The notes beneath the pieces were generated by a model, which made no database searches, was not told the origin of the DNA, and saw only the letters and a list, made by a program, of their open reading frames with translations. 64,000 bases of DNA, taken from positions 682,001-746,000 of the forward strand of contig CAWBVZ010000004.1 of NCBI GenBank assembly GCA_963792385.1, written 5' to 3'. The stretch is from DASSUW01 sp963792385 (GTDB lineage: Bacteria > Actinomycetota > Thermoleophilia > Solirubrobacterales > Solirubrobacteraceae). The number at the start of each line of letters is the position of its first letter. The stretch's first letter is position 1. The position numbers and the translations under genes are program-made. Positions 32,750 to 41,040 of the stretch are shown here, in pieces.

Positions 32750-33616
32750 ATGGCCAAGACACAACGCTCGCTGACCGGCAAGGTCGTCGCCATCACCGGA
32801 GGCGGCCGCGGCATCGGTCGCTCGATCGCCGAAGCGCTCACCCGTGAGGGCGCGCGCGTCGCCGTCGGCGACCTCGACCACGAGTCGGCTGAGCGGACCG
32901 CGGCCGCGCTCGGCCCGGACGCGGTCGGGCTCGCGCTCGACGTCACCGACCACGCGGGCTTCACGGCGTTCCTGGACGAGGTCGAGCGAACGCTCGGGCC
33001 GCTCGACGTGATCGTCAACAACGCCGGGATCATGCCGGTCACGCCGCTGCCGGAGGAGAGCCCGGAGAGCATCGCGCGGCAGCTCGACCTCAACCTCCAC
33101 GCCGTCATCCACGGCACGCAGGAGGCGATGCGCCGGATGGTCCCGCGCGGCACCGGCCACATCGTCAACGTGGCTTCGATCGCCGGTCGCAGCGGTTTCC
33201 CGTTCCTTGCCACGTACTGCGCCACCAAGCACGGCGTGGTCGGACTCTCGGAAGCCGTGCGCCAGGAGCTGCGCGGCACCGGCGTCGAGGTGTCCGTGGT
33301 GATGCCGAGCCTCGTGCGCACCGAGCTGGCGACCGGTCTCGCGGACTCGCGCGTGAAGATCATCAGCCCGGAAGTGGTCGCCAATGAGGTCGTCGGCGCG
33401 CTGAAGGTCCCGCGGTTCGACGTGTTCGTGCCGCGCTCCAACGGCCCGCTGATCCAGATCACGAGCCCGCTGCCACGCCGCTGGCGCGAGGCGATCGGCC
33501 GCTGGCTGAAGGCCGACCAGTCGCTGCTGAAGGCCGACCGCTCGGCCCGCGCGGACTACGAGGCGCGCGCGGCGGCGAGCGCCCCCGCGGCCGAGCAAGA
33601 GCGCACGCCGGTCTAA
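32750..33616 (+). CDS. short-chain dehydrogenase/reductase
   Basis: 288-residue classical SDR. VAITGGGRGIGRSIAEAL is the NAD(P)-binding glycine motif, VIVNNAGIMP the NNAG motif, and catalytic Ser (VNVASIAGRS), Tyr and Lys (TYCATKHG) are present. The tail after residue 225 (PRRWREAIGRWLKADQSLL) is typical of actinobacterial SDRs acting on hydrophobic alcohols or ketones. The real substrate is unknown. It ends 256 bases before the convergent dehalogenase stop. Confidence 0.88.
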   Translation: MAKTQRSLTGKVVAITGGGRGIGRSIAEALTREGARVAVGDLDHESAERTAAALGPDAVGLALDVTDHAGFTAFLDEVERTLGPLDVIVNNAGIMPVTPLPEESPESIARQLDLNLHAVIHGTQEAMRRMVPRGTGHIVNVASIAGRSGFPFLATYCATKHGVVGLSEAVRQELRGTGVEVSVVMPSLVRTELATGLADSRVKIISPEVVANEVVGALKVPRFDVFVPRSNGPLIQITSPLPRRWREAIGRWLKADQSLLKADRSARADYEARAAASAPAAEQERTPV

Positions 33617-33740
33617 GCGGCCGCCGCGGCGGTGCGGGACGAACGTCAACCCCGCTGGGTGGGGGAGTGAGAGACCGTCGGCGTGGCGGTTTCTCCGCGA
33701 TATGCGCGGTAAAGACGCCACGTGCCTCCGGAACCAGCCC

Positions 33741-33783
33741 GAGTGTCGACTTTGTCGGCCTGAGGCCGATGAACTCGACGCTC
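33741..33783. repeat. imperfect 20-bp inverted repeat in convergent intergenic region
   Basis: Left arm 33741-33760 and right arm 33764-33783 are complementary at 16 of 20 positions, with a TGA loop. It lies between convergent genes (SDR stop 33616, dehalogenase stop 33873). The rest of 33617-33872 has no convincing gene. A bidirectional terminator or structured RNA is possible. Confidence 0.55.
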
Positions 33784-33872
33784 GCCGTGCACCCTCGTCA
33801 TTGGCCGACGGCCCACCCACCTCCCCACCCAGCGCAGTTGGTGTTCGCTGGGGCCCGCAGGCGCGCGCCGGT

Positions 33873-34754
33873 CTAGCTCGACCCCAGCCAGTCGGCGATC
33901 GTGGCGCCGATCGCGTCGCCCTGATCCTCCTGGAGGAAGTGGCCGGCGCGCTCGAACACACGCGGGGGCGGCTGGCCGAGCGCGCTCGCGAACGCCTCGC
34001 CGACGGCGGGTGGGAGCACCGGGTCGTCCTGGCCCCACAGGATCAGCATCGGCCGCGTGTCCTCACGCAGCGCGGCCAGCGTGCGGCGCCCGGCTTCGGC
34101 GCCCGGCGCGTCGGGCGTCTGGGGCAGGAGGTCGGGGAAGGCACGCACGCCGGTCTTGGCGACCTCGTTCGGGAACGGGGCGTCGTAGGCCGCGGCGACC
34201 TCGTCGCCGGGGTCGGTGTGGCATCCGCGCCGCACGAGCAGCCCGACTGGCAGCTCCTCCACGTCGCGCACGAACGTGGCGAACGCCTGCCACGCCTCGT
34301 TCATCGGCCGGCTGCCCGTAGCGAGGCCGGTGTCCATCACGACCAAGCGGTCGACGCGGTCGGGGTGGTCGACAGCCAGCCGCAGGCCGATCGGGCCGCC
34401 CCAGTCGTGGACGACGAACGTGGCGCCGCGGATGTCGAGGTCCTCCAGCAGCGTGGCGGCCATCGCCACGTGTCGCTCGTACGAGTACCAGCCGATGTCG
34501 ACCGGCTTGTCGGAGCGGCCGAACCCGACCATGTCGGGCAGCACGACGCGGTGGCCGGCCGCGAGCAACGGGCCGGCGACCTTGCGCCACAGGTAGCCCC
34601 ACGTCGGCTCGCCGTGAAACATCACGACGGGCGCGCCGTTGCCTTCGTCCACATGCGCGAGGCGGAACCCGTCCACCTGGCGGTAGTGCGGGGCCCACGG
34701 GAAGCCCGGAAGACCCTCGAAGAGCTCGTCGGGTGTGCGGATGGCGTCGGTCAT
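33873..34754 (-). CDS. haloalkane dehalogenase (HLD-I-like)
   Basis: 293-residue alpha/beta hydrolase of the haloalkane dehalogenase/epoxide hydrolase group. FHGEPTWGYLWRK is the HGEPTW oxyanion motif. The nucleophile Asp117 sits in VHDWGGPIG next to the halide-binding Trp118. ILWGQDDPVLP holds the acid and AGHFLQED the base His. The overall pattern is close to DhlA-type (HLD-I) enzymes, which hydrolyse haloalkanes to alcohols; the true substrate needs assay. The ATG overlaps the upstream transglycosylase stop by ATGA. Confidence 0.88.
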   Translation of the reverse strand: MTDAIRTPDELFEGLPGFPWAPHYRQVDGFRLAHVDEGNGAPVVMFHGEPTWGYLWRKVAGPLLAAGHRVVLPDMVGFGRSDKPVDIGWYSYERHVAMAATLLEDLDIRGATFVVHDWGGPIGLRLAVDHPDRVDRLVVMDTGLATGSRPMNEAWQAFATFVRDVEELPVGLLVRRGCHTDPGDEVAAAYDAPFPNEVAKTGVRAFPDLLPQTPDAPGAEAGRRTLAALREDTRPMLILWGQDDPVLPPAVGEAFASALGQPPPRVFERAGHFLQEDQGDAIGATIADWLGSS

Positions 34755-36214
34755 GGCCGGTCGATGTTCACACGTTTCAGCAGCGGAAGCAGCGCCTTTG
34801 CGTCGCGCGACACCGTGATGTGGATCGCTTGCGGCTCGCGCACCCACGCGATCGCGTTCAGCGTGCGCAGCCGGTCGAGCACGAACTGGAAAGCGAGCGC
34901 CTGCCGCCGCGAGCGGTAGGCGCGCTGCACGTCGAACGCCCAGCCGGTCGTGTGCAGCGAGTAGTGGCGCGTCGCCTCGCGGTTGCGCGTCACCAGCTCG
35001 TCCTGATAGCGGCCGTCGCGCACGGTTGACGTGACGATCAGCGGCGCCTGTCCGCTGATCGAGCGCACCTGGGCGCCGATGTACAGCGCGAGCGCGAGCG
35101 CCTCCGGCCGCAGGCCGCGGTAGAGGTCGGGGCGCTGCTGCACGCGGCGGGCGAGCTCGCCCATCCGGCGGTCGAGGCGCAGGCCGGTCACGGCTTCCGC
35201 GTGCGGGAACGGGACGATGTCGCCGTCGTCCCACGCACGCTTCAGCTCAGGTCCGGTGTCGAACCGCGGCGTGTCCACTTCGGGATGCAGCACCTCCTCG
35301 GCCGAGCCCTTGGCGGCGTGCAGGGCGATCAGCCGGTCGAGCTCCGGCCGGTCGTCGCGCCACAGCCGCATGATCTCGCGTGCGGCGGCGAGCTTCCACC
35401 AGTAGTTCGAGGAGTCGTCGCCGAGGCTCGCGAGCCGCCGGTATGCCCGCACATGGCGCGTCGGAGTGGAGTCGAAGTAGACGCGCCCGTACGACAGCCC
35501 GCGGCCGCCGAAGTCGCTCAGCACGCTCTCGAGATTGCCGATCCCCATGTGGTAGGAGACGAACGCCATGTCTTCGCGGCCGAACCGCTTGCGCGCGATC
35601 GACAGGTAGCGCGCGGTGCCGGCGAGCGCCCGCTCGGGATCGAACCGCTCGTCCACCTTCGCTCGCGCCCGTCGCAGCCACGCGGCGCGGCGATCGCGCC
35701 CGCGCCGCTCAGCGCGCGCCAGGAGCCGTGTATAGCGGCTGCTCGCGGCCACGTCGACGTGCATGCCGAGCAGGTTGCTTCCGGTCTCGGCGAGGATCTG
35801 TGTCAGTCCGACCGCGCTCTCGAGGCCGCCGGGCGCGCGCGCGTCCTCGCGCCCCGCACTCTCGAGGAACACGAGCCCTTCGAGCGTGTCGGCGTCGACG
35901 CCGGCCTGCTTGGCGGCGCGCTCCACGGCCGCCCGCCGGAGGTCGGTGCGCTCGGCGCTCGCCACCACGCCGCCGGGCGAGAGCGCGTACAGCAGGTGGC
36001 TGCTGCCGGCCGCGGCACGGCGGGCGAGCTCACCGGCCCGCGCCGGGTCCCACGCGAACGGGTCGGTGAGCGGCTCGGCGTCCTCTCCGGCCTTGCCGGG
36101 CGGGGTGGGAACGAGTGCCACGCCGGCCCGCGGCGCGTCGTCGCGGGCGAGCACTCCGGCGACGGCAGCGACCAGCACAACGAAGGCGGCAGCGACAACG
36201 ACGAATCTGCGCAC
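34751..36214 (-). CDS. lytic transglycosylase with C-terminal M15-like domain
   Basis: 487-residue exported protein. Residues about 4-22 are a signal/anchor (RRFVVVAAAFVVLVAAVAG). The SLT-like domain (about 105-250) has the catalytic Glu in LEGLVFLESAGR and AVGLTQILAETGSNLLG and FVSYHMGIGN. The C-terminal part has STVRDGRYQDELVTRN and HYSLHTTGWAFDVQ, resembling DUF5715/M15 D-Ala-D-Ala carboxypeptidases. It may cut both glycan and peptide. GTG 36214 is preferred to GTG 36235: TACCCT is seven bases upstream and the signal then starts at residue 1. Confidence 0.75.
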   Translation of the reverse strand: MRRFVVVAAAFVVLVAAVAGVLARDDAPRAGVALVPTPPGKAGEDAEPLTDPFAWDPARAGELARRAAAGSSHLLYALSPGGVVASAERTDLRRAAVERAAKQAGVDADTLEGLVFLESAGREDARAPGGLESAVGLTQILAETGSNLLGMHVDVAASSRYTRLLARAERRGRDRRAAWLRRARAKVDERFDPERALAGTARYLSIARKRFGREDMAFVSYHMGIGNLESVLSDFGGRGLSYGRVYFDSTPTRHVRAYRRLASLGDDSSNYWWKLAAAREIMRLWRDDRPELDRLIALHAAKGSAEEVLHPEVDTPRFDTGPELKRAWDDGDIVPFPHAEAVTGLRLDRRMGELARRVQQRPDLYRGLRPEALALALYIGAQVRSISGQAPLIVTSTVRDGRYQDELVTRNREATRHYSLHTTGWAFDVQRAYRSRRQALAFQFVLDRLRTLNAIAWVREPQAIHITVSRDAKALLPLLKRVNIDRP

Positions 36215-36220
36215 CCGTCC

Positions 36221-36227
36221 TAGGGTA
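36221..36227. promoter_or_regulatory. overlapping divergent -10 boxes
   Basis: TAGGGT (36221-36226, plus) lies 12 bases before the ATG at 36239. TACCCT (36222-36227, minus) lies seven bases before the GTG at 36214. They overlap by five bases in CCTAGGGTAGG, so the two directions are mutually exclusive. Confidence 0.5.
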
Positions 36228-36238
36228 GGTTCCACCTC

Positions 36239-36490
36239 ATGACGCTAAGACGACGCAAGAGCCGCAAGAGCCAGGCCGTGGACGTCCTGGGCTCATACCT
36301 GAAGGTCAAGGCCGCGGGCAAGGCGGCCAAGGGCGCCAAGAAGGCCGCCAAGGGCACGGCGGCCTACCAGGTTGCCAAGCGCGCGCCGGGCGGGCGCAAG
36401 GTGCCGCTGATCGCCGCCGGCGCCGTCGCCGCGCTCCTCGTGGCGTTCAAGGCGACGCGCCGCGGTGACGGCGAGCCCGCCACCGCCTGA
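36239..36490 (+). CDS. small Lys/Ala-rich membrane protein
   Basis: 83-residue basic protein. The N-terminal half is rich in Lys/Arg/Ala (VKAAGKAAKGAKKAAKG), histone H1-like, and a hydrophobic segment (VPLIAAGAVAALLVAF) lies at about residues 60-75. It may associate with nucleoid or membrane, but this is a guess. A strong hairpin terminator follows 22 bases after the stop. Divergent from the transglycosylase gene with an overlapping promoter. Confidence 0.65.
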   Translation: MTLRRRKSRKSQAVDVLGSYLKVKAAGKAAKGAKKAAKGTAAYQVAKRAPGGRKVPLIAAGAVAALLVAFKATRRGDGEPATA

Positions 36491-36511
36491 GCACCCCCGG
36501 TCAGACGCTCC

Positions 36512-36540
36512 ACGAGGGCCCCGCCGAGCGGGGCCCTCGT
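36512..36540 (+). terminator. strong hairpin terminator
   Basis: ACGAGGGCCCCGC, loop CGA, GCGGGGCCCTCGT: a perfect 13-bp stem followed by TGTGT. It lies between the small Lys-rich gene and the convergent VOC gene (stop 36545) and can serve both. Confidence 0.85.
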
Positions 36541-36544
36541 TGTG

Positions 36545-37327
36545 TCACGACGCTGGATTGGCGGGCTGGATCAGCGTGAAGACGCCACCTTGCGGGTCCC
36601 GCACCGGGGCGAAGCGCCCGTACGGCGAGTCCGTCGGCTCGCGCAGCACCTCGCCGCCCAGCGCCTTCACCCGCTCGAAGCCCGCGTCGACATCGTCGAG
36701 CGCGAAGTAGACCATCCAGCTCGCCGGCATCTCGGCCGGCACCTCGTCGGACATCGACCAGATGCCGCCGGCGATGTTCTCGCCGACCTTGATGATCTGG
36801 TAGTCGCTCGACGGCGTGTCCGGCAGGTCCTCGAACGTGATCCCGAACACCGCGCCGTAGAACCGCGTCGCGGCCTCGATGTCGCGCGTCATCAGCTCGT
36901 TCCAGGCGAACGTCGCGTTCTCGTTCACCAGCTGCGCGCCCTTGTGCTCGAGCGGCTGCCAGACCCCGAACATGGCGCCGGTCGGATCCTGAGCGATCAG
37001 CATCTTCCCTTGGCCCATTACGTCCATCGGGTCGAACATCACCTGGCCGCCGTTGGCCTTGATTGCCGCCGCGTGCTCGTCGACGTCCGAGCCCGACAGA
37101 TACGTGGTCCAGTACGCCGTCGGCGGCGCGGGACCCATCGCGGGGCCGAGGCCGGCGACGCGCTTGCCGCGCACCAGCGCCTGGTTGTAGTGGCCGGCCT
37201 CCTCGCCGGCGTCCTCGAACTCCCAACCGAACAGGTCGCCGTAGAACTTCAGCGCGGGATCGAGATCGGTAGCGGTGAGGTCCACCCACGAGGGTGTTCC
37301 GGGGGCGTAACCGGTGCGTTCTGCCAT
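36545..37327 (-). CDS. VOC-superfamily protein with two glyoxalase-like domains
   Basis: 260-residue cytosolic protein made of two VOC halves: WVDLTATDLDPALKFYGDLFGWEF (about residues 14-37) and WNELMTRDIEAATRFYGAVFGITF (about 143-166). Each ends with a strand (AQDPTGAMFGVWQP; VRDPQGGVFTLIQP). Such duplicated VOC proteins occur in antibiotic-biosynthesis and Streptomyces 27-kDa antigen families; the metal ligands are not all evident. TAACTT six bases upstream of the ATG suggests a leaderless transcript. Confidence 0.85.
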   Translation of the reverse strand: MAERTGYAPGTPSWVDLTATDLDPALKFYGDLFGWEFEDAGEEAGHYNQALVRGKRVAGLGPAMGPAPPTAYWTTYLSGSDVDEHAAAIKANGGQVMFDPMDVMGQGKMLIAQDPTGAMFGVWQPLEHKGAQLVNENATFAWNELMTRDIEAATRFYGAVFGITFEDLPDTPSSDYQIIKVGENIAGGIWSMSDEVPAEMPASWMVYFALDDVDAGFERVKALGGEVLREPTDSPYGRFAPVRDPQGGVFTLIQPANPAS

Positions 37328-37333
37328 GCGCCC

Positions 37334-37339
37334 AAGTTA
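37334..37339 (-). promoter_or_regulatory. -10 box (TAACTT) of the VOC gene
   Basis: TAACTT on the minus strand, six bases before the ATG at 37327; leaderless spacing. Confidence 0.45.
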
Positions 37340-37383
37340 CTCGCTCTTACCGGCCTTTCAGCTTCGCCCGTCACCCTCCCGAC

Positions 37384-38058
37384 GTGCGCATCCTCGTGGT
37401 CGACGACGAGCCCGCCGTGCGCGACGCCGTCGATCGCGCGCTGCGGCTGGAGGGCTACGACACCCAGCTGGCGGGAGACGGCCTGCAGGCGCTCGACGCC
37501 TTGGCCGACCGGGCGCCCGATGCGCTCGTGCTCGACGTGCTGATGCCGCACGTCGACGGGCTCGAGGTCTGCCGGCGCCTGCGCGCGGCAGGCGATCGCA
37601 CGCCGGTGCTCGTCCTCACCGCGCGTGACGCCGTGCCGGACCGCGTACGTGGGCTCGACGCCGGCGCCGACGACTACCTCGTCAAGCCGTTCGCGCTCGA
37701 GGAGCTGCTCGCCCGCCTGCGCGCGCTGCTGCGGCGCACGGTGTCCGCGGACGCCGACGAGGTCCTCCGCTACGCCGACGTCGAGCTCGATCCGAACGGG
37801 CATACCGTGTGCCGCGGCCGGCGCCCCGTCGAGCTCACGCGCACCGAGTTCCTTCTGCTCGAGCTGTTCCTGCGCCACCCGCGCCAGGTGCTCACGCGTT
37901 CGCAGATCTTCGAGCGCGTGTGGGGCTACGACTTCGGGCCTGCCTCGAACTCCCTCGAGGTGTACGTGGGATACCTGCGCCGCAAGCTGGAGGCAGGCGG
38001 GGAGTCGCGGCTGTTGCAGACGGTGCGCGGCGTCGGCTACGTCCTGCGCGAGCCATGA
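37384..38058 (+). CDS. OmpR/PhoB-family response regulator
   Basis: 224-residue regulator. The receiver domain has the acidic pair (VVDDE), phospho-Asp in LVLDVLMP (about residue 51), Thr in VLTARDA and Lys in YLVKPF. The C-terminal winged helix contains ELTRTEFLLLELFLRHPRQVLTRSQIFERVWG and LRRKLEAGGESRLLQTVRGVGYVL. It is most similar in layout to MprA. GTG start fits family length. ATGA overlap with the sensor kinase, so the two form a cognate pair; likely target is the downstream lipoprotein/ABC operon. Confidence 0.93.
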   Translation: MRILVVDDEPAVRDAVDRALRLEGYDTQLAGDGLQALDALADRAPDALVLDVLMPHVDGLEVCRRLRAAGDRTPVLVLTARDAVPDRVRGLDAGADDYLVKPFALEELLARLRALLRRTVSADADEVLRYADVELDPNGHTVCRGRRPVELTRTEFLLLELFLRHPRQVLTRSQIFERVWGYDFGPASNSLEVYVGYLRRKLEAGGESRLLQTVRGVGYVLREP

Positions 38059-39395
38059 GCTTCCGGCGCCGGATCTCGGTCACCGCCGCGTCTGCCGTGG
38101 CCGTCGCCGTGGTGCTCGGCTCGATCGTCGCCTACGTGGTGGTGCGCGACGTGTTGCGCGACCAGATCGACGCGTCGCTGCGGAGCGCGCTGCCCGTCGT
38201 CGGCGAGCGGTTCACGATCCAGCTGCCGCCGGGCGCCGAGCCCCCGATCGAGCCGCTCGAACGGCCCGTGGTGTTCGTGCAGCTCGTCTCCGACGGCCGC
38301 ATGGTGTCCCCACAGGGCAAGACGGAACGGCTCGGCGACGCCGACGCGGTGCAGGCGGTCGCCAACGGGCAGCGCGACGCGTTCTTCACCGACGACACCG
38401 TCGACGACACGCACGTGCGCGTCCTTACCGGGCAGGCGGGCGACCGCACGGCGATGCAGGTCGCGCGGCCCCTCACCGAGGTCGACGACGCGCTTTCGAA
38501 GCTGCGGCTCGGGCTCGGCCTGGTCGCGGTCGCCGGGATCGCCCTGGCGGCCTTCCTCGCCCGGCTCGCCACCCGACATGCCGTGCGTCCGGTGACCGAC
38601 CTGACGGAGACGGCCGAGCATGTCGCGCGCACGCGCGACCTGTCGCGGCGGATCGAGGCGACCGGCGGGGACGAGCTGGCGCGGCTCGCGGCGTCGTTCA
38701 ACACGATGCTCGAAGCGCTCGACGACTCCCAGCGCGCGCAGCGGCAGCTCGTCGCCGACGCGTCGCACGAGCTGCGCACGCCCCTCACGTCGCTGCGCAC
38801 CAACCTCGAGGTGCTGGGCTCGCGCCGCAAGCTGCCCGCCGGCGACCGCGAGCGTCTGCGCAGGGACCTGGTCGCCCAGCTCGAGGAGCTGACCGAGCTG
38901 GTCGGCGACCTCGTCGAGCTCGCCCGCGACGGCGAGCCCACCGGCGAGCCGGTCGAGCCGCTGCGGATGGACGAGCTCGTGGCGGCCGCCGTCGAGCGCG
39001 CCGAGCGGCACGCGCCCGGGGTGACGTTCGCGACCGAGCTGGAGTCGTGTGTGGTCACGGGCGAGCGCGGGCGGCTCGACCGTGCGGTCGCGAACCTGCT
39101 CGACAACGCCGCCCGCTGGAGCCCGCTCGGCGCGACAGTCGAGGTGCGCCTGCGCGACGGCGAGCTGACGGTGCGCGACTACGGCCCCGGCATCCCGCCG
39201 GACGACCTCCCGTACGTCTTCGACCGCTTCTACCGGTCCGCCGCAGCGCGCGGGCACGCCGGCTCCGGCCTCGGCCTGGCGATCGTCCGTCACGTCGCTG
39301 AGGGCCACGACGGACGGGTCTCGGCGGAACCGGCGCCCGGCGGCGGCGCGTTGTTGCGGCTCGCCCTGCCGGTCTCTCATCCGATTCCTATCTGA
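38055..39395 (+). CDS. sensor histidine kinase (MprB-like)
   Basis: 446-residue membrane kinase. N-terminal helix (about 8-30), an extracytoplasmic sensor loop, second helix (about 158-178), HAMP, HisKA with the phospho-His in DASHELRTPLTSLR (about residue 240), and HATPase with the N box (NLLDNAARWSP), G1 (DYGPGIPPDDL) and G2 (GSGLGLAIV). It phosphorylates the adjacent regulator. Followed 41 bases later by a lipoprotein and an ABC efflux-type system, suggesting an envelope-stress or peptide-sensing circuit. Confidence 0.93.
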   Translation: MSFRRRISVTAASAVAVAVVLGSIVAYVVVRDVLRDQIDASLRSALPVVGERFTIQLPPGAEPPIEPLERPVVFVQLVSDGRMVSPQGKTERLGDADAVQAVANGQRDAFFTDDTVDDTHVRVLTGQAGDRTAMQVARPLTEVDDALSKLRLGLGLVAVAGIALAAFLARLATRHAVRPVTDLTETAEHVARTRDLSRRIEATGGDELARLAASFNTMLEALDDSQRAQRQLVADASHELRTPLTSLRTNLEVLGSRRKLPAGDRERLRRDLVAQLEELTELVGDLVELARDGEPTGEPVEPLRMDELVAAAVERAERHAPGVTFATELESCVVTGERGRLDRAVANLLDNAARWSPLGATVEVRLRDGELTVRDYGPGIPPDDLPYVFDRFYRSAAARGHAGSGLGLAIVRHVAEGHDGRVSAEPAPGGGALLRLALPVSHPIPI

Positions 39396-39421
39396 CGCGG
39401 AACCGCTTCTCAGGGCGCTGC

Positions 39422-39436
39422 GGCTCCATTGGAGCC
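39422..39436. promoter_or_regulatory. 15-bp palindrome abutting the lipoprotein start
   Basis: GGCTCC-ATT-GGAGCC ends directly before the ATG at 39437. It contains the only ribosome-binding-like GGAG, so it could be a regulator operator or an RNA hairpin hiding the ribosome binding site. Confidence 0.5.
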
Positions 39437-39976
39437 ATGCGAACCCACATCCCACTCCGAGCGCTCGTCGCCGCGCTGCTGACCGTGTCCGCCTTCGGGA
39501 TCGCCGCCTGTGGTGAGGACGACGCCGGCGACAGTGCGACCAACCGCGAGCAGAAGGCCCGCGACGCCGCGCTCGCCTACACGAAGTGCATGCGCGAGAA
39601 CGGGATCGACATGCCTGATCCCGATCCGAACCAGCGCGGCATCGGCCTGACGGTCCCGAAGGGCACCCCGCGGGCGAAGGTCGACGCCGCCGACAAGGCG
39701 TGCCGCAAGCACCTCGAAGCGGTGAAGCCGCCGGAGATGTCGCCCGAGCAGGAGAAGAAGTTCCAGCAGGCGGCGCTCGCGCAGTCGCGCTGCATGCGCG
39801 AGCACGGCATCGACATGCCTGACCCGACGTTCGGCGAGGACGGCGGGGCGCGGATACAGATGAAGGGCCGGGGGTTCGATCCCGATGACCCGAAGTTCCA
39901 GAAGGCGCAGGAGGCGTGCCGGAAGGAGGCGCCCGGCGGCCTCGGCGGCTCCTTCGAGAGCAAGGAAGCCCCGTGA
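39437..39976 (+). CDS. predicted lipoprotein with duplicated CMRExGIDMPDP motif
   Basis: 179-residue exported lipoprotein: signal residues 1-24 with lipobox Cys25 (GIAAC). The mature part has two copies of a motif, YTKCMRENGIDMPDP (about residues 48-62) and QSRCMREHGIDMPDP (about 115-129), each followed by a later ADKACRKH/QEACRKE Cys, so four conserved Cys suggest two disulfides. Family known from actinobacteria beside ABC exporters but function unknown. It overlaps the adaptor gene by GTGA and follows the two-component system. Confidence 0.85.
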   Translation: MRTHIPLRALVAALLTVSAFGIAACGEDDAGDSATNREQKARDAALAYTKCMRENGIDMPDPDPNQRGIGLTVPKGTPRAKVDAADKACRKHLEAVKPPEMSPEQEKKFQQAALAQSRCMREHGIDMPDPTFGEDGGARIQMKGRGFDPDDPKFQKAQEACRKEAPGGLGGSFESKEAP

Positions 39977-41040
39977 GACGCGCCGTCACGACCGCGGGCG
40001 TGCTCGGAGCGGCCGCCGTCGCCGCGGCGGTGGCGCTGGTCGCCGGCGGCGACGATTCCGGCGGGCCCGCACGGGCCGCCGCCGCCGCGAGCACCGCGAC
40101 CGCGCCCGTCGAGCGGCGCGACCTCGTCGACCGGGACAGCCTCGCCGGCACGCTCGGCTACGCCGGCGCGGCGTCGCTGCGCGCCGGGGCGACCGGCACG
40201 CTGACCGTCGTGCGCGAGCCGGGCGCCGTCGTCCGCCGCGGGCAGTCGCTCTACGACGTCGACGACGCGCCGGCCGCGTGGCTGCTGTACGGCGCGCTGC
40301 CGGCCTGGCGCGACTTCACCCCGTGGATGTCCGACGGCGACGACGTCCGCCAGCTCGAGGGCAACCTGCGGGCCCTCGGCTACGACCCGGACCACGAGAT
40401 GACGATCGACGACGACTGGACGGGCGCGACGACCGACGCTGTCGAGCGCTTCCAGGACGACCACGGCCTGACCGAGGACGGCACGCTCACGCAGGGCGAG
40501 GTGGTGTTCCGTGACGGCGCGACGCGCGTCGGCGAGGTGAAGCTCTCGGTCGGCCAGGCGATCGCGCCAGGCGCGGAGATCGCGCAGCTCTCCTCGACCG
40601 AGCGCGAGGTCACGGTCGACCTCGCGGCCAACCGTCAGGCGCTCGCGCGCAAGGGCGACGCCGTGACCGTCGACATGCCGGACGGCACGGCGGCGCGCGG
40701 GCGGATCACCGACGTCGGGAAGGTCGCGGAGAAGGCCGGCGAGGACGCCGACCCGACGATCGCGATCACGATCGCCCTGCGCGGGCGCTCCGCCCGCGGC
40801 AGCGGGCTCGACCAGGCGCCGGTGGACGTCGGCTTCGCGCGCGAGCGCCGGAAGGACGTGCTCGCGGTCCCGGTGATCGCGCTGCTCGCCCGCGCCGGCG
40901 GCGGCTTCGCGGTCGAGGTGGTCGACGGCAGCGGCCGGCGCCGGCTCGTGCCGGTCGAGCCGGGCACCTACGCCGACGACTACGTCGAGGTGACCGGGGA
41001 CGGTCTGCGCGAGGGCATGCAGGTGGTGGTTGCGCAATGA
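39973..41040 (+). CDS. HlyD/MacA-like membrane-fusion adaptor with peptidoglycan-binding domain
   Basis: 355-residue exported protein. A hydrophobic N-terminus (VTTAGVLGAAAVAAAVALVAG) anchors it. A lipoyl-like hairpin fold (TGTLTVVREPGAVVRRGQSLYDVDD) is interrupted by a PG_binding_1 domain (about 115-170: DVRQLEGNLRALGYDPD, TTDAVERFQDDHGLTEDG). The C-terminal beta domain includes DVLAVPVIALLARAGGGFAVEVV. Without an outer membrane, such adaptors probably link the ABC exporter to peptidoglycan. Overlaps on both sides show translational coupling. Confidence 0.87.
   Translation: MRRAVTTAGVLGAAAVAAAVALVAGGDDSGGPARAAAAASTATAPVERRDLVDRDSLAGTLGYAGAASLRAGATGTLTVVREPGAVVRRGQSLYDVDDAPAAWLLYGALPAWRDFTPWMSDGDDVRQLEGNLRALGYDPDHEMTIDDDWTGATTDAVERFQDDHGLTEDGTLTQGEVVFRDGATRVGEVKLSVGQAIAPGAEIAQLSSTEREVTVDLAANRQALARKGDAVTVDMPDGTAARGRITDVGKVAEKAGEDADPTIAITIALRGRSARGSGLDQAPVDVGFARERRKDVLAVPVIALLARAGGGFAVEVVDGSGRRRLVPVEPGTYADDYVEVTGDGLREGMQVVVAQ

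Noticed and set aside
33667..33876. 69-residue open frame in the SDR-dehalogenase gap
   Set aside because: No ribosome site, no domain, biased composition, and it overlaps the inverted repeat.
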